Made by a program: the position numbers and the translations under genes. From NCBI GenBank assembly GCA_001599975.1, contig BCIO01000005.1, positions 2,652,508-2,716,507 of the forward strand: 64,000 nt of DNA, given 5' to 3'. This document shows, piece by piece, positions 32,699 to 46,499 of the stretch. The notes beneath the pieces are model-generated. The model did not search any database and was not told the DNA's origin. It saw only the letters and a program-made list of their open reading frames with translations. The stretch's first letter is position 1. The number at the start of each line of letters is the position of its first letter. The stretch comes from Cystobasidiopsis lactophilus (Eukaryota > Basidiomycota > Agaricostilbomycetes > Agaricostilbales > Chionosphaeraceae).

Positions 32699-35154
32699 AT
32701 GGCGCCGCTAGGAGGAATGCGAGAGAAGCCACCAACGCTCTCCCCTGACCTGAATCGGCGGCAGGCTTTCCAAGCAGGGCCAGCGACGCCCATGTCCTAC
32801 TCGTTCAGCACCGAGTCCACCTCCTCTCTGCCGCCTTACGCCACACCGCCGACGCCCTACCATGACCAGCAGCACTCAGACCTCAAGCGTTCACCGCTGT
32901 CTCCAGCGACCTCGTCCAGCGGCTCTTCGACAGCCTTCTCCCCCAATTCGGTCGACTTTGACGCCGACGACGCTCCTGGGTTCACGTACAGCAAGGAGCA
33001 GGATGGCAGGTCGATGACGGACGGAAAGAAGTACTCGTATCTGGGCCAGTCAAAAGGCGCAAGCGGGTCCAAAGCCGCCCTCTTCGCGGTCGGCAAACCC
33101 AGATGGTGCTCGCCCCGGTCGCTCCACCCGCTGACCCTGCTGCCGGCCATGATCCTTGGGGCCATTCTGGTGTCGCTCTTCAACCCAACAGCCGTCCCAT
33201 CCTCCTTCACTTTTGATTCGTGAGCGCGCATCGTCCACCTTTTCATCACCGTGGGTCTGATCCGGCCTTCTTTGTTCTCGACGCCCAAAGTCCACAGCCC
33301 GCCAGCTTTCAATTCGTTCCGCACCCTCCGGAGTACACTCTACACGACAACGGGCACCTCTACGTCCCCCAAGCCGCGCTCGCAAGAGGGCTGGACGAGC
33401 ACCCCATCCACTCCTTGATCCGCAACGCCACTCACCAATGGCAAACCAAAGTCGCCCGCCAGTCCACCACGCTGAGGGAGGCCGTCGCAGAGTACCGGCG
33501 GCGCTACGGTCGCAACCCGCCCAAAGGCTTCGACAAGTGGTTCGCATGGGCCCAGGAGCGCAACGTGCCCTTGCTGGACGAGTACGACTCCATCATGAAC
33601 TCCCTCTTGCCGTTCTTCTCCCTCTCCAAAGAGCAGCTGCTCGACCGACAACGCTCGCTGGAAAACGCCTCTTGGACCCACACCATCCGCGTGCGCGAGG
33701 GCCAAGTCACCCTGGCTGGCGCACATGCTGGCGACTTTCGCGCCGCAGAGCAAGCCAGCCTATTGGACGGCTTCAGCCATCTCTTGCCGGACGTCGACAT
33801 CGTCATGTCCGCCCACGACGGGCCGGCCATCTTGATGGATCACGACCTGGCTTCGCTCCACAACAGGGCCAGCATGACCGGACAGATGCTGCCACCAGAG
33901 AGAGCTGAGGCAGTGAACGACGACCCTGCGTGCGTTGCGTTCCACTTTAGCCTTTCTTCCTGGCTCAATGTTTCGTCTCGTGGACACAGGGTGTTTGGCT
34001 TCGGCCTCGCTTGCGCTGAGCACTCCAGGTTGAGGAGATCACAGAACGGGCTGGAGCTCGATTCGGTCTCCGGCAACGCAATGAGCTTCGTGGCGGACCA
34101 CCTGGCCACCATGGACCTGTGCGCCAACCCGGAATGGCAGTACCTGCACGGTGTGTCTTTGTGTACCAACTCAATATCCATTCGAATACAAAACTAAAAA
34201 CGGTACACAGGCTTCACGGCGTGGCAAGGTGCACGGCCAGTCCCACTCCAACCCATCTTCTCCTTCGCTCGTTCGACTTTCCACAAAGACATCCTTTCCG
34301 TCCCGCTCGAGCAGTACAAAGAAGGCGACGCCGATGTGGAGGACCCGACCTGGGAAGACAAGCCCTTTGACCGGCTGGTCTGGCGCGGCTCCACCACCGG
34401 CGTCTGGTTCGACCGCGGCTCCTTCTGGCGTTCCTCCCAGCGCACCCGCCTTTCCTTCCTCATGAACGACAATGCTGCCGCCGGCGCACCGGACAGGAAG
34501 ATCCGCTACACCCAGCTGTTCGCAAACGACGCCGACGCGTCCGACTTGAAGGAGGTCGTGGTGGAGAAGGAGCTGCCGCACGAAAGGCTGGTCCACCGCT
34601 ACTTTGACTTCGGCTACACCGGCTCGCTAGCCCAGTGCACCCAGGACGACGGCAGCTGCGACGCCATTCCGCACCACATGAAGTTTGTCGACGGCATGGA
34701 CTGGATCCAGCAGAACCAGTACAAGTACATCCTCGACGTGGACGGAAACGCGTGGTCGGGCCGCTTCCACCGACTTCTCAAGTCCAACGCGCTCGTCCTC
34801 AAAAGCACCATCTTCCCGGAGTGGTACCTGGAACGCGCCCAACCCTGGCTGCACTGGGTCCCAGTCAAGGTCGACTACACCGACTTGTTCGACATCATGG
34901 CCTTCTTCTCGGGTGACATGAATAGGCGAGGTGGCCACGAAGATGTGGCGAAGAAGATCGCAGCACAAGGCAAGGAATGGGCTTTGACGCATTGGCGGCG
35001 CGAGGACATGCAAGCCTGTGCGCTCTTCTCACTTTCTGTCTTGCTCTGTACGCCCTTTACTGACGCCTGCGTCTCTTTAGATGCGTTTCGACTGTATTTA
35101 GAATGGGCGAGGTTGACATCCACCAGCTCAGGAGGGTTAGATTACACCACTTAA
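32699..35154 (+). CDS. CAP10-like glycosyltransferase (GT90), divergent paralogue
   Basis: Exons 32699-33219, 33291-33929, 33990-34150, 34211-35017, 35081-35154; 733 residues. Ser/Pro-rich cytosolic N-terminus, signal anchor PLTLLPAMILGAILVSLF, then a luminal domain with YGRNPPKGFDKWFAWA, KPFDRLVWRGST, YILDVDGNAWSGRF and WLHWVPVKVDYTDLFD. The last splice rebuilds QAYAFRLYLEWARL, matching EAYQFRLMLEYGRL of the partner. The C-terminus is about 40 residues shorter than in the partner. An in-frame ATG lies upstream at 32531; the one at 32699 is preferred as closer to the conserved layout. The N-terminal cytosolic tails of the two genes are not alike, so regulation or sorting may differ. Confidence 0.9.
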
Positions 35155-35299
35155 TTTCGTTGTGGCAAATATTACGTCGCATTTTTCATGCACATGCACC
35201 TAGAGAATTCGCAAAGCGTACAAGGTGTCTAGAAGCACTCTCAAGCCACGTGTATAGCGCCAGAGATGCGGTTCTACCTAGCCCTCCTCTCAAACGAGA

Positions 35300-36826
35300 T
35301 CAAAAGTAACCTTCTGTATTCCGACTCCCAAAAGCCACCTGCTGCACATCGGCCGGAGTGTGCACGGAGTGGGCGTGCCACAGGGGAGGCCGCTCAGAGG
35401 GTGTGGTCGGCCCAGATCCAGCCTGGCTCGACGCCGAGGCCGCCTCAAAAATGTCCTCCTCTCTGAGCCGGCGTGACCAGTTTCGTGGTCGAAGTGTCGG
35501 TACATCCGGGTTGCGAACCGATAGGCGGGTAGTGTTGCGGTGCTTGTGATAAGGGTCTGAGAGTGTGGCGTGGCCGCTGTTGCTGGACTCGTTGGAGTCT
35601 TCGGTAGAGCTAGGGTGGTCGTTCTCGCTAGAATAGGGATGATAGACGCGGCCCAGAGGAGGAGAGGCTGAATGCTCGGCTGAAGAAGGGGCAGAGCTGG
35701 CCGCGAACTGCATCCACGCGCTTTCCGTCAGCACAGGCTGGGGCGCAAGCACTTCCGACGTTTCTGGGAATGATACTGTAGGTGGTGGCTGACCGTCACG
35801 GGCTGTCGAAACTGTGATCGAAGAGCGGGCTCCAGCGGAGGACGACGAAGACATCGGTGAGTTCGCGTTCGCCCGCTTCCTGCGCAGCAGGCAGGAGCCC
35901 AAGGCCAGAAGGATGAAAAAGGCCAAGAAACTTCCAACAACTGCAATCATTGAGAACAGTCGCGCTGAGCAAAATGTGGCAACCAGGAACCTCGGCGACT
36001 CTGCTCACCGGCTCCCACCAGAGCGGGCTGGCTGATCTGCCGAGAGGCTCGGTGCGGCTGCAGAGTGGCCGCTGGGTTTGAAGACGAAGGATTTGAGCTG
36101 ACGGGCGCTGCTTGGTGCGACGACAACACGGCCGACCGAGTCGAGGTGGCAAAGCCGGAGCTGGACACTGAGGACCGACGGCGCGACGAGGTTGTGGACC
36201 GGTTCAATGAGGATGTTGTCGATGAACGTGTCGAAGACAACCTTCACCCAAAGTTCAGTATGCCCATCTTGGACCCAAGGCAAAAGCAACAAACCTTGAA
36301 GACCGGCTCCGGGTAGATGTGGAGGAGGAAGCGCTTTTCAACGAAGAAGAGGATGTAGACGAAGCAGAGGCGTCGATGTGAATGCTTTGAATGGCCAACA
36401 CTTGTGCCCGGTTGCCTCGATGTGTGACAATCAAGGTGTGGCGAATGGCGGCGGACAAGCCGGACGCCGTGAAAAGCTCAACGCCGGTAGATACGAGAGC
36501 AGGTCGACTTGGCGAGATGTTCTGGACTGAGCCGTCTAAAGAAACCGAAAAGTCGGCGGAGAAAAAGGTGAGCCTTTGGGCGAGAGGAGTGCTCGTTTCA
36601 GCTGCACACGATGCGATGTCCAGCGCTCGACAACTCACGCTCCAATCACAGACACACCAGATCCCGTAAAAGATATAGACACGGAGGCTCCTGGCTCAAA
36701 ACTGAACGCGCTAGCCAGGCCGTGGAGCAGTTGCTGAAGCGAGGAGGGAAGGTCATCGGCTGCAGAAGACCAAGCTGAGGCGGGCGAATAGTCCAAGGCA
36801 GGATCGTCAAACGAGAGGGTGGTCAT
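35300..36826 (-). CDS. Single-pass membrane protein with Ser-rich ectodomain
   Basis: Exons 36639-36826, 36295-36573, 36009-36241, 35300-35940; 446 residues. The N-terminal beta-rich part (PGASVSISFTGSGVSVIGA, FSVSLDGS, HTLIVTHRG) resembles the galactose-binding-like ectodomain common in basidiomycete single-TM surface proteins. It is followed by about 80 Ser/Thr-rich residues, one TM helix (VVGSFLAFFILLALGSCLL), a stop-transfer RRKR, and a long polar cytosolic tail. The layout is that of a wall-stress or surface sensor, but no signal peptide is seen at the annotated start; an upstream exon may be missing. Divergent from the GGT gene, 387 bp apart. Confidence 0.75.
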
Positions 36827-37213
36827 CTTGCAGCAGGCACACTGGCAGCATCGTCGTCGTCAAGAGTCAACGGGAGGATTGGCGGGAGGACTAGCACGAA
36901 GCATCGCGCTCGAACCAGCGTTTCAGCATCGAAAACAAGCTGTCGAAGCTCTCTTTCCGTCACCGCCATGTGAGATACTCTGGAGACTTGGTCGCAGGTG
37001 GTATTGCAGCCTGAACCAGTGCCATTATTGCCTTTGCGAACAGGAACAAAGCAAGAAATATGCGCCCGCCTTGATTCCGTCATTGGTGGCACACGACCGC
37101 CCGCACGCTAAAGCTGTCTCTGATGCCTCGTGGTTTCCCTGTGATCACTGTAATGTTTGCGGCCGGCTGATGCAGTGGCGCTTGACGGACAACAACGATA
37201 GAGCGCCGACAAA

Positions 37214-39320
<2,107 letters not shown>

Positions 39321-39696
39321 ATGTGCCTGACCTCTAAAAGTAAAAAGCACGTAGCCTAATGTAATTCGTAGCCTGAACTGAGAGCAAGAAATTTGCCACC
39401 GCCCTCGTCCCAAATCGCGCGCCAGACCAAACTTCACACCGAAAGGGCCAAGTTGCTCCAATCAACCGCCAAGACTCTTTCGCCTCCACGACTCGCCTCC
39501 ATGACTGCTTGTCTGTATGTTGCAAGGAGGACGCGCCCCTCAGCCAAGAGCGGCGTCATGAGCCCGCCTACGTGATCTCGCTCGCTGCGATGAATTGAAT
39601 GGTCTTTGTTCTTCTTGCCCAAACCGCCAGCGACGTCATGCTCTTGACCTTCTCCTGCAATTTTCATGCTCTTCTGCTGCCGACAGCGCACCCGAA

Positions 39697-40584
39697 ATGT
39701 CGAAGCCAGACGAGCTGGCTGCAGGCAAAGCTCTGCCAACGTTTCGCTGGATTTGCATCATTATTGCAGCCGGGTTTGCCGCAGCCGCTGTGGTGTTCAC
39801 AATCAAGAACATCAAGCAGTCAGTCGCCATCTCACTTCCACAGTTTCGAGGGAGGTCTAAAAGAAAGTGGCAAACAGTTTGCTGAACATCAAGAACTTGA
39901 TCTTGTCCGCGATCGACTTTGTGGTCAACATCGACTATGACAACGGCAAGACGGCAGCAGAAGTATCGCTGGCGGGCTGTGCGCTGGAGTTGATCGTCAT
40001 CGTAAGTCCCTCACACAGGTCTTGCCCTCTTCCCCAAGAGATGACCAACCCAATGCCCGCAGCTTCTGATACTCATCACGTCCCTCTTCACTGGCATTTG
40101 CTCTAGGCGCTACTCTCGGCGCCGGACGAAGCTCTGGCAAGCTCTTGGTGTCGCGGTGGCGGAAGTCTTGGTGCTGGCGGCGATGATCGTTTCCACTGTA
40201 GGCGAGCGACCGTTGCGTTATAGATCACAAGCGATGCTCAGGTGCTTGCAGATCATTGTACTCAGAGGGCACTTCAAGGTTTCCGGCTCCCAGTCTTTCT
40301 TCGGCCAGGCGACCTCTGACATCCTCGACGACCTCGGCGTGGACCTCCACTATCGAGCTTCAATTTCAGCCAAGCTATACGTATGTACCTCTCAACATGC
40401 GGGCTTTCAGAGTACTGAGACCGAAAATGGAGGGCAGCTCATTTTTGGCTGGCTATCTTGGGCTTTTGGCTCGCTCGCTGCGTTTTGTCTGTTCCTCGAA
40501 TCCCGCCGCCAGCCAACACCACCGCAATCGGCTGAGGACAACCTGACCGCCTTGCCCCTGCGCCAAACGAGGCTCGGCCACTGA
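39697..40584 (+). CDS. Small four-helix membrane protein, unknown
   Basis: Exons 39697-39822, 39864-40001, 40063-40197, 40252-40380, 40438-40584; 224 residues. Four predicted membrane helices: WICIIIAAGFAAAAVVFTI, LELIVILLILITSLFTGIC, ALGVAVAEVLVLAAMIVST and LIFGWLSWAFGSLAAFCLF. The last helix is followed by a cytosolic ESRRQPTPPQSAEDN tail. The layout resembles Sur7/PalI- or MARVEL-type tetraspan proteins but no signature motif is seen, so I leave it unnamed. The first intron (41 nt, donor GTCGCC) is weak; the others are good. Splicing at 40002 fuses two half-helices into TM2, which supports it. Confidence 0.65.
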
Positions 40585-41683
40585 CCCGAGCACATTTTTT
40601 GCCTTTTCCTGCAGTGCGCACATCCTAGACTATGGCGTTTACCTGTCTTTTTTCAAGGGTAGTCGTCTCCGCCTGGGATCCACGCTTAAAGGGCCCGCCC
40701 GCGCACGGCGGATTGTGGGCGTCCGATTGGGCCACAGAGACAAATGTTGTGCCTTTGCTCACGAAAGCGTGCGAGCAAAAAATAGTCGTGCATACGTCAA
40801 AGCCCTTCAAGCGCTGCGGCACAACTTAAGCGACGAGCAGGGTACTTGCCACTCTTTTAGGAAAGTCTTGCTTTGAAGGATGGTTGCCGGAACGTCATTT
40901 CGCGGCTCATCCGGAAGCCCGTGACTTGGAAAAACAGAGGTGGCCACCAATTTGGGCCTTTGACCTCTCCCTCCATCGAGTTCTTCCAACACCAGGCCCG
41001 ATAACGCTCTGGGCTTGTCCCTACCCCATTTGGCCTCGCCATCCCCTTGCTTCAGCGCCGCACGTCAACTCCAGCGCCGCCCCCTGTGACCTCGTACGTT
41101 TTGGGCGCCCTCGTTCGCTCCAGCGCCTTCTCGCGAGTCCGACCGACCGGCCTCCTCCTTGCCTTGCGACGAGGACTGGCTTTTGGCTGCCCTGTGAGCT
41201 GACTGTGGCTACAAAAAATGCCGGACACAATATTTACTTCGCGCGAACGCAAAGTCAAGAGTTTGATCGCCGTACCCGGGAGCCAGGCCCCCAGCGCCCG
41301 ACAAACAAGGCTTTTCGACTCCTTCGTCCTTATCAGCCACTTCTACCCAGTTGTTAATCGCCCGCCATGCCACTATAACAGAAGCAGAAAAGCAGCCCGA
41401 GCTGTTTTTTAAAAACAGGGGAGACTCCCTTCCCGTCTGTTCGTACGTCGCCACCTCCTGGGCCTCTTTGCCCTCCCCGTTGTTGTGGCTTGGCCTGACA
41501 CTGTGTATATGTTCAGTGAACGCAGATCCGCGCTCGCGCGTGCTTGAACGAAGCCTTCTACTTCGTTGAAACGCTACCCACACGCGTGCGTGCCCCCTGC
41601 ACACCATCTCGACACCCTTCACACCGTTCCCCGTCTCTCATCAAACTTCAAACCCGCGCGTTTTCCTAAACCCAAGACCAGCA
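40585..41683. other. Long intergenic/5' UTR region
   Basis: About 1.1 kb without a gene I can support. The last 150 bp are CT-rich, as in a long 5' leader of the next gene. Open frames on both strands here lack conserved-looking features. Confidence 0.45.
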
Positions 41684-42634
41684 ATGTCTTCCTCGCCGCC
41701 TAGGAATTTGCCCAAGCCGCGAGCCATCCGGCCCAACCTGGCGCCCCTGGCGCCCATCCTCTCCCCTAGCTCGTCCGCCCCTTCTTCCGCCATCTCCTCG
41801 CCCTGCCTCTCCCGCCGCTCCTCGTCCTCTGGCTCCTCGTCCTCCGTTTCGTCCGGGCAGGGCTTGACCACCGGCAAATGCGTCCACTTCCCGTGCAACC
41901 CGTCCAAGATGACCTCCTTCCACTTCACCCACTCCCGCGAGCACTACGACCGCTCGCCCATCATCCCCTCCGGCGAAGATCTGGACATCCCGTCCTGCAA
42001 ATCCGCCCAGGAGGGCGGCAGCTGGATCAAGTGTTTGCAGCGGAAGGCCAAGGAAGCCGCCGCCGAAGGCCAACCCCCACCGTTCACCAACTCCATCTAC
42101 CTCGCCTCCCTCTCCAAGTCGCCGACGTCGGAAGATGACGTCCAGCGCCCGTGTGGCTTCTCGTCGGACGGTTCGGCCTCCTCCTCCTCCGAGCCTTCTT
42201 TTGTCAACGACGACTCGTCCTCCTCCGAGTCTGACAACCCCATGTCGCCCCCGCTGTCCGCCTCCAGGCCGATGATGCACGAGCGCTCCGCCTCGTTGGA
42301 GATGTTCGTTGCATTGCACAGCAAGATGGAGGTCGACCCCATGGGCATGGAGGAACCCTGGTCCGCGTGCTCCGGCACAACGATGACCGACGAGTTCCAG
42401 TCGGACGACATGGAGTACGACGAGGAGTGCTTGGCGGCGGAAGACATGGACGAGGACGCGGCGGACGAGGACATGACCGAGCCCGTGGGCCAGCGCAAGC
42501 TGGGCATGTGCGGCTTGGGCAGGTGGACCCGTTCCGACCTGTACTCCGATTCCGATGCCTTTGGCGGTTGTGCGTTCATCTTCCCCAGCTCGTTTCACTC
42601 TTCGCAGCTCACGCGTTTTTTTTGCGCAGTCTAA
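41684..42634 (+). CDS. Acidic serine-rich regulatory protein with YDRSPI motif
   Basis: Exon 1 41684-42569, intron 42570-42629, and a five-base last exon (TC plus stop TAA at 42630-42634); 296 residues ending SDAFGGF. Unspliced it would end 316 residues long with an unlikely tail. Features: Ser/Pro-rich N-terminus; KCVHFPCNPSKMTSFHFTH and SREHYDRSPIIPSGEDLDIP near residues 65-105; then Ser/Asp/Glu-rich regions and a very acidic stretch (EYDEECLAAEDMDEDAADED). The V-x-F followed by a THS...YDRSPI box recurs in fungal regulatory proteins I cannot name with certainty, and KCVHF could be a PP1-docking RVxF-like site (inference). Long untranslated flanks on both sides suggest regulated expression. 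Confidence 0.7.
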   Translation: MSSSPPRNLPKPRAIRPNLAPLAPILSPSSSAPSSAISSPCLSRRSSSSGSSSSVSSGQGLTTGKCVHFPCNPSKMTSFHFTHSREHYDRSPIIPSGEDLDIPSCKSAQEGGSWIKCLQRKAKEAAAEGQPPPFTNSIYLASLSKSPTSEDDVQRPCGFSSDGSASSSSEPSFVNDDSSSSESDNPMSPPLSASRPMMHERSASLEMFVALHSKMEVDPMGMEEPWSACSGTTMTDEFQSDDMEYDEECLAAEDMDEDAADEDMTEPVGQRKLGMCGLGRWTRSDLYSDSDAFGGCAFIFPSSFHSSQLTRFFCAV

Positions 42635-43221
42635 ACCCGCTTACTTTTCGCATTCAACACTTCGTTCCAACATCTTTTTCGCTTTTTAGACGCATTTTTC
42701 TGGGACTCTTTATACCCAAACAAGACTTCCCAGCCTTTTATCACCCTCACATCATCACCCTCGCACGCCCCCTCTTAAATCTGCACTTTCTCCCACACCC
42801 CCCGGTTCGGCACACGACAAATCCTATGCTTATGCGCTTTGATTTTGCTTCCGACCTTCCTCCTCCCGCACGCAACCGCACCACGCATCCTCCTTAGAGA
42901 TCTGGTGGCTGGTCCGCGAGACAAGCGCCTACCAACTTTATGGCCGCCCGACAAGCGCCCCCGTCTTCAACCCCGCTGTTCAATAGATCTTCAGCTTTCA
43001 TCCTCATGGCGTTTCCCTTTCGCATATGGTCGAATACAAACTCCACCTTGTCCACTGCAGCTCCTTATTGTTCATGGATTGAATGTTCAGGGAACGGACT
43101 ATGTTTAGGCGCCTTTTCCTTCCTCCTCCTTTGCCAACCTTGTTCTCTAGATGTCCCCATCATCTTTAACATGCAAAGCGGATAGGGAAATGGTCCCTTG
43201 TCTACACACAAAGCAAAGTCC
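42635..43221. other. 3' untranslated/convergent intergenic region
   Basis: 587 bp between convergent genes. Pyrimidine-rich, no coding signal recognised. Confidence 0.45.
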
Positions 43222-44255
43222 CTATCGAATGAACGGCAGCTTGGTCCCAACCCGCTTCCGATACTCGACGTAATCCTGCCCAAAGAAGCTGACCAACGCC
43301 CTCTCCTCGTCTGTGTTCTTGATCAGCTTGTGGGAACAAGAGGTATGATTGGCAAGGGGAACGGACAGAAGATGCGCTCTGAGAAGAACCGCCACAGCAC
43401 CCAGGCGAAGCCAAACGTGCTCAGCAGGTTGCCGAGCAGGATCTGGGTGCCGACGGCCCAGTAAAAGAAACCAAAGTAGGACGGGTGGCGCGAGTACTGG
43501 TAGATGCCGTTGGTAACGAGGACGTGCTTCTCCGCCTTGACGAACGCCACATCGTGCGCAAAGTTGGAGGCGGCCGTGATCATCGCCAGCGAGCGAACGT
43601 ATTGCCCAGCTGCGACAAGAGTCATGCCTATGTGACTTGCTTTAGCGCAAGAGCAGCAGGACATGGGGCAGAAGGTGCACGAACCGAGGAGAATGACCAA
43701 GGGCAGATGTCTGAAGGCACGAAACCGCGCCGGTAGGTAGGCTTCCGTGAGCACAAACTCGATGAGGCCAGTGAGGTGGGCAATGTGGTAGTGGATGCCG
43801 TTGTGCAAGAGGTAGGCTGGCAAAGAGACCCAGTTGGAGAGGCCTCAAACGCCAGCTTGCCAAGAGAGCAACCTACAGCCAACTTTCACCTTCTCCGCGT
43901 TGTAGATGGCGGTAGTGAGGTATTCTGACATGTGGAAGACGGCCCAAGCAGCAAGATAGAGGCCCAGTAACGGGCTCGTCAACGCCTTCCAAAGGCCTAC
44001 CGGCTCCCCAGCGTCATGGAAAGCAGCGGGCAAGTTCCAGCTCAGCGCAAGCCCAAGTGAAAAGATGCATCCCAGGCCGAAGCCAATGAAAGAGACAGCT
44101 GCTGGGCTTTCCGGCGGATTGCGCGACCAAGGAGCATAGGAAGTTGGCTCTGGTTGGCGCGGCTCCCAGTCCACCAACGGGTCTCTTGCAGTTGGGCTGG
44201 GCGATGAGTCGGACGACATGCTTGAACTCGAAGGTCGTTGTCGAAGAGTGGCCAT
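43222..44255 (-). CDS. STE14: Protein-S-isoprenylcysteine O-methyltransferase
   Basis: Exons 43877-44255, 43685-43816, 43367-43639, 43222-43310; 290 residues. It methylates the C-terminal prenyl-cysteine of CaaX proteins (Ras, mating pheromone) at the ER, using SAM. Multi-spanning N-terminal half (FIGFGLGCIFSLGLALSW, LGLYLAAWAVFHMSEYL), then the conserved ICMT block GQYVRSLAMITAASNFAH, VTNGIYQYSRHPSYFGFF, GTQILLGN, FFSERIFYEERALVSFFG and YRKRVGTKLPF. The intron at 43640-43684 is a multiple of three and could be read through, but it encodes a Cys-rich insert foreign to the family. The start at 44255 is the best of two in-frame ATGs. Confidence 0.93.
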
Positions 44256-44555
44256 TTCGACGAGGACAAAAGAGGACAAAAAGTTTCCGCTCCGCTCGTC
44301 GATGCTCGCAAAGAACAAAAGAAAGTGGGTGGCGAAAGCTTGCAAAGGCTTTCTTTTACAAGAGTAGCATCGTAAAGTCTAAGGCAGTGAGCTGCCAACG
44401 CGTACAAGTTCCATCTCCACAGCCTGCAACGGGATTCAGTGCCCCCTTCCCAAAGTACCGACTCGTACGCGTCAAGTTGTGAGTGTAGTGACAGGGAAAC
44501 AACGTCCACGCCATCACACCGGGCGAAAGTGCCATTTAAGAGCAGGGCAACACAC

Positions 44556-46222
44556 TTATCCCATGCTCTTGAAAGCGACAAGGCCGCCCAACGCCACCGC
44601 GTAACTTGATTGGAGTTCGTTCAGTCAGCGCGCACACCGGAGGGTATCAAAACATGTGGAGCGTACCCGAAGATCTGCGTCGGCGTGATCTTGCTGCCAA
44701 AGAACATGAAGGAGCCAACAATGAGCAAGCTGGAGAGGAACCTTTCAGCTTCCGCGCCCATGTTGTAAGGAATGGTAGCACCATACATGTCTTTGAGCAC
44801 GCCAGAAAGCGTCAGCGTCAAGCCAGAAGCGCAGCCGATGAGCCAGACAGAGGACAGGTTGAGACCAAAGGTCAGGAGCGCGTTGGAGAGGAGGATGACC
44901 GGGCCGAGGTCGAGCGCCATCCAGAGGGCCTCGATGCCTTCGATGGGAAGAATGATGAGCAGGTTGCAGACCAGCACAACCGGCGCGAAATCTGTTGGTC
45001 ATGCGAAAATCAGTCAGTGCCTGCAAATGGGCCACAAGTTGCGAAGACCAACAGTATAACGAGACCAGCGGCGTCATGCCGAAGCCTTGAAGCATGAGCT
45101 GTTCATTTGACACCCTTTCAGTATGTAGGTGGTAGAGGACCGGCGAAGCAGGTACCTGGATGAGGACAAGTCTGTGAACCAAAACCCAGTTAAAAAAAGG
45201 CAATCCGTGGCTGCCAAGAGGGAAATCGAGCTCACCTAAAGCTCTCCACCAAAATGGCAGCGAGCTGCACAATGAAGCCGAGCGCTGTGACAACCGAACC
45301 CCAGTCAGCGATGCAAACCAAGAGCGCGAGTGTTGATTCGGCACGCACCGTCGAATTGCACCTCGCCGTAGCTGGCAATCATGACGCCCAGCGAGATGAG
45401 GGACACGGTACCCCACATCCGCGCGTTGGCGGTCTTGAGCTTGAAGAGGATGCTGACAGCCAGGACGACGACGGGCGTGACGGCCTTGATCATTTGGATA
45501 AAACTGACGGACAAGCGGAGGTAGACCCAGTTGGACAGGATCAAAGAGACGGAGAAGAGGACGCCGACGGGGACGACGTTTCTGATGAAGACATCTCTGG
45601 TCATGCGGCCAGACGCCTCCAATTCCTTTGCGCCGTCGACCAAAGAGGTGTGGCGGCGCAGTAACCGCGTCGCAATAGTTTGGACGGCGACATGGATGGT
45701 GGTCAAAGCGATGGGCTTGTCGAAGCCGCTATGGACATTTCGCTGATCAGCGGCCGCGCTCTTAGGCCAGTCGAATGGAGGTGTACGCACAGTCCAGATA
45801 AGATCCACTTGTTCATGAGAATGACCGTGCCTGGGTAACATCGGTCAGTGAGACGCAGGGTGACAGCGACAGAGGACGCTATTGACCAGAGAGAGTGACT
45901 GAACAAACGCCCTCAATGGGTGAGAATTGGCCTTTATGAGCAATGTCTAGGCAAGTGTGCTCACTCCAACTAGCAATGGGAATCCATGCTGGCACGGTCT
46001 TCCACGCAGAAACTGGGCCAGGCGAGGGTGCGCGAGCTGGAGGCGTCGAGGGTATCTTCAAACCTTGCGAATTCGGCAAAGGCTTCTCGACGTGGAGCGG
46101 CTTCGTAGCTTGATCTAGAGGGCTCCCAGTTAAGTATTCTGGCCGCTCGCCAAGCAGAGCAACGCACCCTCGAGGTAGGCTTCGAGCGTGAAGCTCTCCG
46201 GCTGGTTTGTTTGTGCCGCCAT
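44556..46222 (-). CDS. Triose-phosphate-translocator-family (DMT) sugar-nucleotide/phosphate transporter
   Basis: Nine exons: 46168-46222, 45965-46114, 45791-45878, 45349-45728, 45236-45284, 45156-45171, 45053-45098, 44667-44991, 44556-44604; 385 residues. About ten hydrophobic helices. TPT hallmarks: NKWILSGLGFDKPIALTTIH, FIQMIKAVTPVVVLAVS, GEVQFDALGFIVQLAAI, MTPLVSLYYFAPVV, LTLTLSGVLKD and FGYAVALGGLVAF. Probably a Golgi/ER organic-phosphate or nucleotide-sugar antiporter; the substrate is not readable. Contains a 16-nt exon (R-L-V-L-I-Q). Exon 3 carries about 12 residues (TLRLTDRCYPG) not usual in the family, so a further small intron cannot be excluded, though no phase-compatible splice pair was found. 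Confidence 0.88.
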
Positions 46223-46499
46223 GAACGTGGCTGGCCTCGGGTGGGTCGTAGGGACAGTGCAGGGTTGATCTAGGACCAGGCAAGTGTGCTATTGAGACAA
46301 TGAGCAACAGGCCTGGCTTTGCTTCTCACGGTTGGAAGGCAAGGGCGAAATAGTCGCCTCGGTGCCTCGGTGCGGAAGCAGTGCGAAGTCGCTTCTGGGA
46401 TTTCAGAAGGCCGCAGCCATGAAGAGCATACAATTTCAGACGACCTTCAAGCAATATCCAGAAGGAGACAATGAGGCCTCTTCGAAGTTACATCCACTC

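Noticed and set aside
41666-42598. 310-codon minus-strand open frame
   Set aside because: It lies antisense to the acidic Ser-rich gene, whose codon bias opens the opposite strand; the product is only Gly/Arg/Val-rich and no splice logic supports it.
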